A DNA stretch of 40,777 bases from an uncultured Myxococcales bacterium (GTDB lineage: Bacteria; Myxococcota_A; UBA9042; DTJE01): the NCBI GenBank assembly GCA_903847405.1, contig CAINDP010000231.1, positions 1-40,777 on the forward strand, read 5' to 3'. How positions within the stretch are numbered: position 1 is the first letter of the stretch; each line of letters opens with the position of its first letter. Shown here in pieces: positions 20,101-27,255 of this stretch. The notes below the pieces were generated by a model. It made no database searches. It had not been told where the DNA came from and saw only the letters and a list, made by a program, of their open reading frames with translations. Made by a program: the position numbers and the translations under genes.

Positions 20101-20286
20101 CACGACCAGCGCCGCCAGGGCCAGCAGCACCGCGGCAACCGTCAGATCCAGCGCGATCGCGACCACGCGGCGGGCACCCGGGCGCGCAACGGGGGTGACG
20201 GCCTCGATCGCGACCGGGGGATCCGCGACGCTTTCGGGCACGGGAAAATGCAGAACTTCCATGAGCCGAACTGCCCGCGGGGACAT
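17185..20286 (-). CDS. Bifunctional transglycosylase/transpeptidase (class A PBP), divergent
   Basis: 1033 residues. One N-terminal membrane helix (about 40-62) precedes a GT51-type domain with the catalytic-Glu segment FIENRDLLDPG (about 191-201) and GGSTLATQVEKF (234-245), both departing from the usual ED-x-x-F-x-x-H and GGST-x-TQQ. The transpeptidase domain has all three motifs: S-x-x-K as GSTAK (Ser528), S-x-N as SIN (634-636) and KTGTG (954). The gap between S-x-N and KTG is about 320 residues, far more than in typical PBPs, so a helical insertion of roughly 200 residues sits inside the catalytic domain. It should polymerise and cross-link peptidoglycan. Confidence 0.82.
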   Translation of the reverse strand: MSPRAVRLMEVLHFPVPESVADPPVAIEAVTPVARPGARRVVAIALDLTVAAVLLALAALVVDELTASRIQSRILSGIAADATWEDGPGASTAIVFPVTGPYDQRLGYARLPAFLKRLRQEGAAINSQARWPEGAVAAVQAGLFPTYREKDRAGLRVRDRDGRLLYQSTWPRRTWTTFSQIPPILVDVLRFIENRDLLDPGLPYRNPAVEWDRLMHAMAGAALVHLGLGDRVFGGSTLATQVEKFRHSEDGRTRTPRDKLRQMESAALRAYREGPVTLEAQRRIALSYLDTLPLGAVPGYGEVLGLPDGLWAWFGTDFDLANRLLRRAPRVRLDRPEDAPVAAVFRESLALLLAQRRPAWFRGDGRESLERLTDSYLRVLAREGVISRGLRDLALRQRLAFADSAPPDPPEVVGDRKGVDAVRTSLLGLLGIDSLHDLDRLDLNVRATLDAGLQGAVGGMLRSLGSVDTVKRLGMRQANLLGAGDPADVVYSFVLYERDGDAAVLRAQTDEFDGPFSLNDQMKLELGSTAKLRTLVSYLEVVAEIQDRLDRAGRAEVARARNAVRDPLTRFVAAWRTAHPAGTLPELLRAALDRTYSASPRERFRTGGGLHSFANFRAADDGKAPTVREAFHQSINLVFVRLMRDVVATLIETGPTPGSQVLSDAADPRRIALLQRFADQEGQVFQEEAWRKIRGLAPNQVERRVLDDVPREARRIAAAYRTLRPEAGEGDLAEVLRARLPDRQPDRKRVADLFVRSAAPTLANLQDQGFVAGVHPLTLATAAWRMRHPDGGFEAMVRDTAAARQEAYRWLFRSTRKSAQDQRIGDTIEREAFQRLHERWARVGYPFPTLVPSLATAIGSSGDQPRALAELAGIVQAGGIRAPLVRVDRLRFGAGTPYDTEVGRPGGGGIRVMRPEVAEAVRAEMVEVVDHGTARRVRGAFLSPDGPSFVVGGKTGTGDNRIETYGPRGEVLSSVVRNRTGTFVFFVGQRWFGAVTAHVPGQAAARYRFTSALPVEVLRLLAPSILASAEAPE

Positions 20287-20327
20287 TTCCGCCCTCCCGC
20301 CGACCCGGCAGCAACCATCTACTTCAT

Positions 20328-20333
20328 ACTATA
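20328..20333 (-). promoter_or_regulatory. Candidate -10 box upstream of the PBP gene
   Basis: Minus strand TATAGT within an AT-rich island in otherwise GC-rich DNA, about 40 bp before the PBP start. No good -35 is seen. Confidence 0.3.
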
Positions 20334-20376
20334 TGCACCTGCGCGGCGGATGGAGGAGGGACTCTGGTGACGAGCC

Positions 20377-21408
20377 TTACTGCGGGCCCCAGGGTCCGTA
20401 CCCGGCCAGTTCGACGTAGGCGTCCCCGGCCACGGCCCGGCCCCTGTGGGTGCCCGTGACGTCCACCGCGCCTTCCCAGTAGGTGTTGAGGGTCGTGTCG
20501 CGGGCGTCGATTTCCTGGTCCAGGACCGTCGGCACCAGGGTCAGTTCCAGATCCTCGCTGCCGACGGTCACCTCCCACCCCATCGGGTAGGTGGCATCCG
20601 TGTGCGGGCTCTTCCAGGAACCGGTGGGCCGCACGTCGACGCCCGTGGCCTGCCGCGCACAGCCGTACTGGTCCACCACCGTCGCCGCCGTCATGGTCGT
20701 CCGGCCTGCCTTGTCGTGCAGGAAGTACAGCATCACCTCGGACTGGTCCTCCAGCTGGATCGAGAACCAGTCCCAGCCGTTGGACGCGAACACGTCGAAC
20801 GTTCCCCACTGGTGGTCCATCCAGGCGATGCCGGTGACCGGCACGGCGGCCCCGTCCACCGTCAGGGTTCCGACCGCGGCCATGCGCGTCTGCGAGTAGT
20901 AGAAGGACGGCGACACGTCGCCCATGTCCACGGTCCCGTCGCTGCCGTGGATCGCCGCCGGCTTCGTCGGGGTGACGGCGAGGTCCAGCACGTAGCCGTC
21001 CATGGCCCCGGCCAGCCGCGCACCGGTGCCATCGCCCCGGATCGACCAGTCGTCGGCGACCAGGTCGTAGGTCGCGAACGGCTGGTCGGGGATGAAGAAC
21101 TTCTGGTCGTAGAAGTGGACGCCTTTCTGGAGGTCCGTCACCGCGTAGTGCGCCGAGTACCCGGCGATGGTGCCGATGTAGGCCTGGAAGAAGGTCAGTT
21201 CGAATCCCCACTTCCGGCCATCGGCCGCGTTCAGGTGGCCCGTGTAGTACCACCATTCCATGTCGCCCGCGTGCGGGGCCTGGTCCTTCGGCAGTTCGAT
21301 GGAGGTGGCGATGACCGGGCAGGCCTCGCGGGCGCCGTCGTCGTCGGTGCAGGACGGCATTCCGAACACGCAGCACGTCGCCAGGACCAGGATGGTGGGG
21401 AAACGCAT
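20377..21408 (-). CDS. AttH/CrtC-like lipocalin-fold exported protein
   Basis: 343 residues. The N-terminus MRFPTILVLATCCVFGMPSC is a signal peptide ending in a Cys, probably lipidated though the lipobox is not canonical. The body has the AttH/CrtC (carotenoid 1,2-hydratase) hallmarks: HAGDMEWWYYTGHL near the start, FFQAYIG, the central WMDHQWGTF and GWDWFSIQLED, and the late WEGAVDVTG. This family forms two lipocalin-like barrels. Non-carotenoid members are exported hydrolase- or isomerase-like proteins of mostly unknown substrate. No carotenoid genes lie nearby, so CrtC activity is not implied. It sits between the CoA-transferase and the PBP on the same strand. Confidence 0.8.
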   Translation of the reverse strand: MRFPTILVLATCCVFGMPSCTDDDGAREACPVIATSIELPKDQAPHAGDMEWWYYTGHLNAADGRKWGFELTFFQAYIGTIAGYSAHYAVTDLQKGVHFYDQKFFIPDQPFATYDLVADDWSIRGDGTGARLAGAMDGYVLDLAVTPTKPAAIHGSDGTVDMGDVSPSFYYSQTRMAAVGTLTVDGAAVPVTGIAWMDHQWGTFDVFASNGWDWFSIQLEDQSEVMLYFLHDKAGRTTMTAATVVDQYGCARQATGVDVRPTGSWKSPHTDATYPMGWEVTVGSEDLELTLVPTVLDQEIDARDTTLNTYWEGAVDVTGTHRGRAVAGDAYVELAGYGPWGPQ

Positions 21409-21485
21409 CGCGGCAGGACCTCGGCCGAGGAGGGCCGATGGTACCGCAGTCCCGCGCCGAAACAAGGCCCGCGCGCAGGTTCGGA

Positions 21486-23144
21486 TCAGACCTTGACCCG
21501 GAATTCCCGCCAGGCCGCCCGCTTCAGGAACTCGCGGAAGCGCGGGTGCGCCACCGAGATCACGGCCTTGATGAATTCCGACTGGCTCTTGCCCGACATC
21601 TGCGCGATCCCGTGCTCGGTCACCAGGAACGACAGGCTGCCCTCGCGGCCTCCCATCATGTCCGGCCCCGTGTAGCACACCGGCGTGCCGCGCGGCATGA
21701 ACGGGAAGATCGACGACCGCACGTCGCCCTCGGGCGTGGTGTGCGTGGACTTCATGCACAGGTAGCTGATGCCGCCCTTCGACAGGCCGCGCAGGATCGT
21801 CGCGCCGCCGCCGACGCCGCTGTAGTGGTTCTTGTCGCGCGCCGACGTGTTGACGTGGCCGTTGAAGTCCACGGCCAGGGCGTTGTTGATGCCCATGCCG
21901 CCGTAGAAGGCCTCCTGGACCACGACGCGGTGCGACGGCGCCAGGATGATGGACGGGTTGTTGTCGATGCGCTGGTAGAAGTCGCTGCCCTTGATCCCCA
22001 CCGAGAACGTGCTGACCATCTTGCCGTCCAACTGCGTGCGACGGCCGTCCAGCTCGATGAAGTGCGAGCCGGCGATCTTGCCCGACTCGAACAGATCCAG
22101 CGAGTAGGGCTCCAGCATTTCGGTGTACCCGCGGCCGGTCCAGGAGGACTCCTTCAGCCCGCGCACCGCCAGCACGCCCGTCCCGCCGAACCCGACCTGC
22201 AGGGCGCGGCCATGGGTGCGTTCCTTGTGGGACTCGATGTGGTTCACCACGTGCTGGGCGATGGTCAGTTCCGAGGCCAGCGGCTTGTCGAAGGCCCCGG
22301 CCGGCAACGCCGGGATCGCGCCGTTGTCCTGGACCACGACCAGGCGCCCCGCGGCCGCCAGCTTCTTGAAGCGGTCCACGTGGATCGTGTTGGCCGCCTC
22401 CTTGTAGCCCCGGGTGAACGGGAGCGTGGGATTGACGTACAGCAGCACGTCCTGGTCGCACGCCTCCAGTGTGTGCTCCAGCAGGGGCGCGTTCATGGCC
22501 GAACTGGGACCGTGGCTCATCTCGCCGTCGGCGTTCGGCGGCGTCATCACCAGGGCGCTGACTTCGGTCTTCGACCCGCGGTTGTCGTCCATGCCCATGG
22601 CGTCGGCGGCGTCCGGGAAGTGCACGAACAGCATGTCCGTGATGCCCATGCGCGACGTGTTGCGCCCGATGTACTCGGGGTACAGCACCCGCGACATCGG
22701 GACGTCCGGGATGATGCCGTTGACGACCGGGCTCAGGAACCCGCACCGGAACACGATCTTGCGCGACTGCAGGCGCTTGTAGTGCGCGATCAGCGACGCC
22801 AGGCTGTCGAACTTGCGGGTGGCCTGGTTGATGGCCCGCGCCCATTCGGCGAACAGCGACACGGAAATCTCGTCGGCCACGCCGGCCAGCAGGCCCTTGC
22901 GGCTGAGGGCGCTGCCCACGAACAGCTTGTAGGGCGTCAGCACCAGCCCGTTGACGATCTTGATCTCCCGCAGCTTCTCCTTGCGGATGTGATCCCAGAC
23001 CGTCGAGTAGAACGTGACCGGCTCGGACGTCGCGAACCCGGCCATCACGCTCCGACCCGAGCGGATCACCTTCTTCAAGGCGTCCTCGTTGGTCATGGTG
23101 CAATCCGCGAGGACCTTCGGCAGTTTCTGTGGCGTCGTCGGCAT
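21486..23144 (-). CDS. Acetyl-CoA hydrolase/CoA-transferase family enzyme
   Basis: 552 residues with GAGGAG upstream of the ATG. The protein shows the class I CoA-transferase architecture of the Cat1/4-hydroxybutyrate/succinyl-CoA:acetate group: GLVLTPYKLF, LQVGFGGTGVLAVRGLKESS, RGYTEMLEPYSLDL (whose Glu in TEM is the likely catalytic residue), AFYGGMGINNALAVDFNGHV and GGGATILRGLSKGG. It moves CoA between carboxylates or hydrolyses acyl-CoA. With the glyoxylate operon and the phosphate acyltransferase it points to active short-chain acyl-CoA metabolism. The exact substrate pair is not readable. Confidence 0.85.
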   Translation of the reverse strand: MPTTPQKLPKVLADCTMTNEDALKKVIRSGRSVMAGFATSEPVTFYSTVWDHIRKEKLREIKIVNGLVLTPYKLFVGSALSRKGLLAGVADEISVSLFAEWARAINQATRKFDSLASLIAHYKRLQSRKIVFRCGFLSPVVNGIIPDVPMSRVLYPEYIGRNTSRMGITDMLFVHFPDAADAMGMDDNRGSKTEVSALVMTPPNADGEMSHGPSSAMNAPLLEHTLEACDQDVLLYVNPTLPFTRGYKEAANTIHVDRFKKLAAAGRLVVVQDNGAIPALPAGAFDKPLASELTIAQHVVNHIESHKERTHGRALQVGFGGTGVLAVRGLKESSWTGRGYTEMLEPYSLDLFESGKIAGSHFIELDGRRTQLDGKMVSTFSVGIKGSDFYQRIDNNPSIILAPSHRVVVQEAFYGGMGINNALAVDFNGHVNTSARDKNHYSGVGGGATILRGLSKGGISYLCMKSTHTTPEGDVRSSIFPFMPRGTPVCYTGPDMMGGREGSLSFLVTEHGIAQMSGKSQSEFIKAVISVAHPRFREFLKRAAWREFRVKV

Positions 23145-23212
23145 CCCGTGTGCTCCTCAAGAGGTCGATGGCTGTGGGCGACGCAGCGCGCCTGTCCCCC
23201 TGTGCGATCGCA

Positions 23213-23227
23213 GGCATCGTCGATGCC
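23213..23227. promoter_or_regulatory. Operator-like perfect dyad in the CoA-transferase leader
   Basis: GGCATCG-T-CGATGCC is a perfect 7+7 palindrome located 19 bp downstream of the predicted -10 box. It could bind a repressor or fold in the transcript. Confidence 0.45.
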
Positions 23228-23245
23228 CGGTCGCGGCCTGGGGGG

Positions 23246-23274
23246 ATTTGACCCGGAATAACGCAGCGCGTCAA
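23246..23274 (-). promoter_or_regulatory. Predicted promoter of the CoA-transferase gene
   Basis: Minus strand TTGACG (23274-23269), 17 bp, TCAAAT (23251-23246). The two boxes lie within a larger inverted repeat, ATTTGAC at 23246-23252 and GTCAAAT at 23270-23276, so one dimeric regulator could cover both. Confidence 0.5.
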
Positions 23275-23306
23275 ATATTCGTGGAATCGCCAGTCGGGAC
23301 GGGGGT

Positions 23307-24020
23307 CTACTTGCGAACGCCGACCGGCAGGATCGCGTGGACGGTTTCGCCCGGGAGCAGTCCCAGGAAGACCGCCGCCTTCGCCCCGTCGAACCCGCCC
23401 ACGAAGGTCGAGCCCAGGCCCAGCGACGTGACTTCCAGCATCACGTTCTGGGCCGACAGGCCTGCTTCCAGCCCGATGAACTGCCCTGCCCGCTCGCCCA
23501 TCTTTTCCCGGGCCCGCTCGGGCGTGCCGGTGATCACGAACACGACCGCGGCCACCGGGATCCAGGGCTGCTGGATCGCCGCGTCCACGAACGCCTGGCG
23601 CTGATCCCCGGCGGTCCGCAGGGTCAGCGCGTGCGTCGCGGGATCGAACCGGTACACCCCGGCCGGCACGCCGGTCACGTTCCCGACCACCGCGATCACG
23701 TCCATCGGGTACGTGGCCCGGGCCGACGGCACGGTCCGGTGCCCCTTGTCGTCCGTGAGGCCCTGGGCCGCCCACAGCAGCCGCGACAGCGACTGCACCG
23801 GGATCGGCGCGTCGGCCAGTGCCCGGATGGACCGCCGCTCGGCCATCGCGCGCTCCAGCGTCATCCCGCCCGTCAGCACGGGCTTCGGCAGGGAAATCAC
23901 GGTCGCGGCCACCCCGCCGGAGGGCGCAGTCCCCTCCCTGGCGATGGGGCTCCCCATCGAAACGACCGTCACCAGCACCAGTGCAGCGACCGCACCGATC
24001 GGGAACCTGCGACCGTTCAT
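23307..24020 (-). CDS. Exported nitroreductase-family (SagB-like) oxidoreductase
   Basis: 237 residues from the ATG at 24020, with GGAGG 6 bp upstream. Residues 1-27 (MNGRRFPIGAVAALVLVTVV) form a signal peptide or anchor with an RR pair that only partly fits a Tat motif. The domain then shows LERAMAERRSIRALADAPIP, LSRLLWAAQGLTD, SARATYPMDVIAVVG, AGVYRFDP and LSAQNVMLEVTSLGLGSTFV, typical of FMN-dependent nitroreductases of the SagB/ThcOx branch. Exported versions occur in anaerobic and deltaproteobacterial genomes; their substrates are unknown. The gene stands divergently from the 512-residue unknown protein. Confidence 0.8.
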   Translation of the reverse strand: MNGRRFPIGAVAALVLVTVVSMGSPIAREGTAPSGGVAATVISLPKPVLTGGMTLERAMAERRSIRALADAPIPVQSLSRLLWAAQGLTDDKGHRTVPSARATYPMDVIAVVGNVTGVPAGVYRFDPATHALTLRTAGDQRQAFVDAAIQQPWIPVAAVVFVITGTPERAREKMGERAGQFIGLEAGLSAQNVMLEVTSLGLGSTFVGGFDGAKAAVFLGLLPGETVHAILPVGVRK

Positions 24021-24179
24021 GTCCGCCTCCATCAACCCCCCGGCATCCCGGGTCCGCGACGGATTGTACCACCCCGCGACCGACGGCCCCGTGTCGGGCC
24101 GCTGACGCCTCACATCCCGCCCGCGGAATTGAACCCGGCCGCCTTTCGTGCCATGGTTCCCCCCGGAACGGGAGGTCCC

Positions 24180-25718
24180 ATGGGTCTGTTCACCGGGGAA
24201 AACGCCCTGCTGGAAAAGGTCGAGCGCCACGACCGTTTCCAGTTCGAGGTCAAGCTGGACTACCCCCTGGATCCCGACGCGGACAGCCAGGCGTACACGG
24301 TCGAAACCTACTTCTTCCTGGCCGGCAGCCTCAACGTCAACGAGTACACCTACGGCGCCGCCGATTTCTACGCGGACGTGCGCGACCAGGTGCGCTTCAA
24401 GACGCCCCAGATGACGCTGGGCCAACTGGTCGGGACCAGCCCGCTTTCGCCGCTGACCCGCCTGGACGAAGGCGTCCTGCGCATCCGTTCCGCCGCGTGG
24501 ACCCCCGAGGACCTGCGCGTCCTGCTGTACGAATCGAAGATGCTGGGCTGCATCCTGCGGGCGGCCCTGCGGGACCTGGGAAACCTGGTCGTCCAGACCC
24601 TGGGGCACGGCACGGTGATGGATCACGGCGACGCGGAACGACTGGTGGACGAGTCGCTGCCGGCCCTGTGCACCGTGCTGTCCCGTTTCCGCGACGTCGG
24701 GACCGCCCTGCTGATCCCGGGCTTCCCGTCGGAAACCCTGTCGTCCCTGCGGCTGGTGGACGAATACCTCAGCCTGACGGCGGAATCCTACGCGATGCAC
24801 CTGCTGGACTCGATGCCCGACGCCGGCGCCAACCTGCGGACGCGCGTCGCGCACCTGGCCCTGGACGAGGTGGCCTACCGCACGCGCCGGGGCTACCGAT
24901 CCGTGGCCCGGCTGGACTCGAACAACGAGGATTTCGTCTACCGGAACTCCCTGCTGAAGAAGTTCGTCGGCAGCATCCAGTACCTCCAAATCCATCGGGC
25001 CGACACCCGGGCGTCGGCCGAGCACGCAGCCTTCGCCGTGGCGGCCGGGATCGCGATGGCCTTCGCGACGGCCGTTTCGTTCCTGGCCATCACCCTGGCG
25101 CCCCTGTCGTGGACGCTGTTCGCCGTGCTGGTCGTCAGCTACATGCTGAAGGATCGCATCAAGGAATTCGTGCGCAGCCTGTTCAATCGCTGGCTGGGCA
25201 AGACCGTGCCCGACCACAAGATCGTCATCACCGACCCCTCGACGGGGGCGCGGATCGGACAGTTCCGACGCAAGTTCATGGTCCTGCCGATCGCGGAGGT
25301 GCCGCCCGACGTCCGCCGGGTGCGGGACGCGGGACGCACCGAGTTCCTCGCCGAGCGGGAGTTTTCCGAGTCGGTGTTCCGCTATACGAAGGTCCTGAAG
25401 CTGAGGCCGCGCCGGATCTTCGGCAGCCATCGGCGCGTGGCCGCCCTCACCGACGTCCTGCGCATGAACGTGCGGCACTTCCTGCATTCCATGGACGAAC
25501 CCCGGCCGGTCATCCAGATCCTGGACCCCGACACCCACCTGCCCACGCAGGTTCCCGCGATGCGGACCTACCACCTGAACGCCGTGCTGCGGTTCTGGCG
25601 CGGGGATGATCCCGCCAGGGCGGCCTATCGCAAACTGCGGGTCGTGCTGGATCAGGACGGAATCCACCGGGTCGAAACGTTCGACCCCGACGGGCCGCCG
25701 CGGGTGGAGGGCGCATAG
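24180..25718 (+). CDS. Uncharacterised 512-residue protein with central membrane hairpin
   Basis: Start taken at the ATG preceded by GGGAGG; an in-frame ATG 27 bp upstream lacks a site. Residues 1-280 are soluble and mixed alpha/beta. A hydrophobic hairpin follows at about 283-320 (AVAAGIAMAFATAVSFLAIT and LSWTLFAVLVVSYML), then the basic KDRIKEFVRS and a soluble C-terminal half containing RPVIQILDPDTHLPTQVPAM. No signal peptide is present, so both large domains probably face the cytoplasm with a re-entrant or two-helix membrane anchor. I do not recognise the family. It is a single plus-strand gene, converging on the OmpA gene. Confidence 0.8.
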   Translation: MGLFTGENALLEKVERHDRFQFEVKLDYPLDPDADSQAYTVETYFFLAGSLNVNEYTYGAADFYADVRDQVRFKTPQMTLGQLVGTSPLSPLTRLDEGVLRIRSAAWTPEDLRVLLYESKMLGCILRAALRDLGNLVVQTLGHGTVMDHGDAERLVDESLPALCTVLSRFRDVGTALLIPGFPSETLSSLRLVDEYLSLTAESYAMHLLDSMPDAGANLRTRVAHLALDEVAYRTRRGYRSVARLDSNNEDFVYRNSLLKKFVGSIQYLQIHRADTRASAEHAAFAVAAGIAMAFATAVSFLAITLAPLSWTLFAVLVVSYMLKDRIKEFVRSLFNRWLGKTVPDHKIVITDPSTGARIGQFRRKFMVLPIAEVPPDVRRVRDAGRTEFLAEREFSESVFRYTKVLKLRPRRIFGSHRRVAALTDVLRMNVRHFLHSMDEPRPVIQILDPDTHLPTQVPAMRTYHLNAVLRFWRGDDPARAAYRKLRVVLDQDGIHRVETFDPDGPPRVEGA

Positions 25719-25750
25719 GCGTCAGGTGACGGGGCGGACGGTGCGGGGCG

Positions 25751-27106
25751 CTACTTCATGCCCAGGGGCGTGAACTCGGTGCGGCGGTTGGCGGCCCGGC
25801 CCGCGGACGTCTTGTTGTCCTGCACGGGCTTCGTTTCGCCGTAGCCGACGGCCTCCAGGCGGTCCTCGGCGATGTCCTTGCCGACCAGGTAGGCCCGCAC
25901 CGAATCGGCCCGATCCTGGGACAGTTTCTGGTTGAAATCGTCTGCACCGACGTCGTCCGTGTGACCCTCGATGCGCAGGCGCATCGTCGGGAACTCCTTC
26001 AGCACCGCCACTGCGGCGTCCAGCACCTTGAAGGAGCTGGACAGGACCTTGGCGCTGCCCGTGGCGAAGTTGATGCCCTTGATGGCCCCGGTGAACGCCT
26101 TGGCCTTTTCCGGCAGGCAGCCCTGGTATTCCTTCAGGCCCGGCACGTCGGGGCACTTGTCGTCGATGTCCGGAACGCCGTCCTTGTCCCGGTCGGGGCA
26201 GCCCTGGAACTCCTTCGGGCCGGCCTGCTCGGGGCAGCGGTCGTCCTTGTCGGCGATTCCGTCCTTGTCCTTGTCCGGGCAGCCCTGGGTGGCGGCGGGA
26301 CCCGGCACGTCGGGGCACGCGTCCTTGCTGTCCACGATGCCGTCGCCGTCCTTGTCCGGGCAGCCCTGGGTGGCGGCGGGACCGGGCACGTCGGGGCAGG
26401 CATCCTTGCTGTCCACGATGCCGTCGCCGTCCTTGTCCGGGCAGCCCCGGGTGGCGGCGGGACCGGGCACGTCGGGGCACGCGTCGTCGGCATCCGGAAT
26501 GCCGTCCTTGTCGCGGTCCAGGACCTTCGGGGCGGGCTTGTGGCGGCACACGAAGAAGTCCAGGCCGGCCAGCACCTCGAGGTTGTTGGCGCCTCCCTTG
26601 TCGAGGCCGTCGCTGATGACGTCCCGCACGTCCAGGCGGATCGCCATCCACGGCACGACCAGGCCGCGGACGCCCAGGCCGATGTGGCCCCGCGGGTCGA
26701 ACTTGTCCTTGCCCAGGCTGCCGCTGAGGTTGCTGTAGCCGCCGAAGCCCACCTCGAAGACGGGCGTCCAGTTGCCCTTCAGGATGTGCACCAGGATGTT
26801 CAGGTCGTAGGCCAGCACGTGGTTCGTTTCGTCCTTGTGGCTGAGCGGGATGTACCCGACCTCGGCCTCCAGGGCCAACTGCGGCAGGACGTGCACGCCC
26901 AGGCGCAGCCCGACGTCACCGGACGCGCGGCCCGAAGGATAGCCGTTCTGCGCGTTGCCAAGGTCCCACGCCCGCAGGCGGAAACTGCCGCCGCCAAAGA
27001 CGCCGATGTACATCGAGGGACTGGGGAAGTCCGCCCGGGCCGCCTGGGGGGCGATGACCAGGCCCACCAGGACCGCGACCGAAAGCATCCGAAGTGCGCG
27101 TAGCAT
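25751..27106 (-). CDS. OmpA-family outer-membrane protein with thrombospondin type-3 repeats
   Basis: 451 residues with AAGGAGG before the ATG. A signal peptide ending near ARA (residue 25) leads to an eight-strand-type beta barrel (about 30-190, for example YIGVFGGGSFRLRAWDLG). Five calcium-binding type-3 repeats follow (D-x-DGDGI-x-D...CPDVPG...GCP). The C-terminal OmpA domain has INFATGSAKVLSSSF, RIEGHTDDVG, SQDRADSVRAYL, VGYGETKPV and NRRTEF, which anchor to peptidoglycan. It links the outer membrane to the wall across an extended rod. It lies 149 bp downstream of the two lipoproteins and may share their transcript. Confidence 0.95.
   Translation of the reverse strand: MLRALRMLSVAVLVGLVIAPQAARADFPSPSMYIGVFGGGSFRLRAWDLGNAQNGYPSGRASGDVGLRLGVHVLPQLALEAEVGYIPLSHKDETNHVLAYDLNILVHILKGNWTPVFEVGFGGYSNLSGSLGKDKFDPRGHIGLGVRGLVVPWMAIRLDVRDVISDGLDKGGANNLEVLAGLDFFVCRHKPAPKVLDRDKDGIPDADDACPDVPGPAATRGCPDKDGDGIVDSKDACPDVPGPAATQGCPDKDGDGIVDSKDACPDVPGPAATQGCPDKDKDGIADKDDRCPEQAGPKEFQGCPDRDKDGVPDIDDKCPDVPGLKEYQGCLPEKAKAFTGAIKGINFATGSAKVLSSSFKVLDAAVAVLKEFPTMRLRIEGHTDDVGADDFNQKLSQDRADSVRAYLVGKDIAEDRLEAVGYGETKPVQDNKTSAGRAANRRTEFTPLGMK
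26277..26519. repeat. Three tandem 81-bp units inside the OmpA gene
   Basis: Units begin at 26277, 26358 and 26439 and are nearly identical; each encodes one 27-residue type-3 repeat. The low divergence between copies indicates recent duplication or conversion and a potential for copy-number change. Confidence 0.85.
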
Positions 27107-27255
27107 GATTCCTCCTTGCCGATGTCAGGATTATCCGTGGAATGTAGGCTACTTCCCTGCACGCCCCGCGGCAATGGCTTGCCGGCCAACCATCAGAAAA
27201 TCCTGGCTTTGCACCCCCCTTGGCCGACGGCGGGGGGACGTGCGGGGGCAGGACG

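Noticed and set aside
16423-20370. A 1315-codon plus-strand frame opposite the LOG and PBP genes, with similar long frames at 5493-7928, 8048-12169, 10942-15225 and 27220-29616.
   Set aside because: High GC keeps antisense frames open. These have Pro/Arg/Gln-rich composition, no domains and no ribosome-binding sites, while the opposite strand encodes recognisable proteins.
20377-21408. Carotenoid 1,2-hydratase (CrtC) as a functional call.
   Set aside because: Only the general AttH/CrtC fold is supported; no carotenoid genes are nearby and the protein carries a lipoprotein-type signal peptide.
26134-26519. Tandem 81-bp units as a non-coding satellite or CRISPR.
   Set aside because: They lie in frame inside the OmpA gene and encode calcium-binding type-3 repeats.
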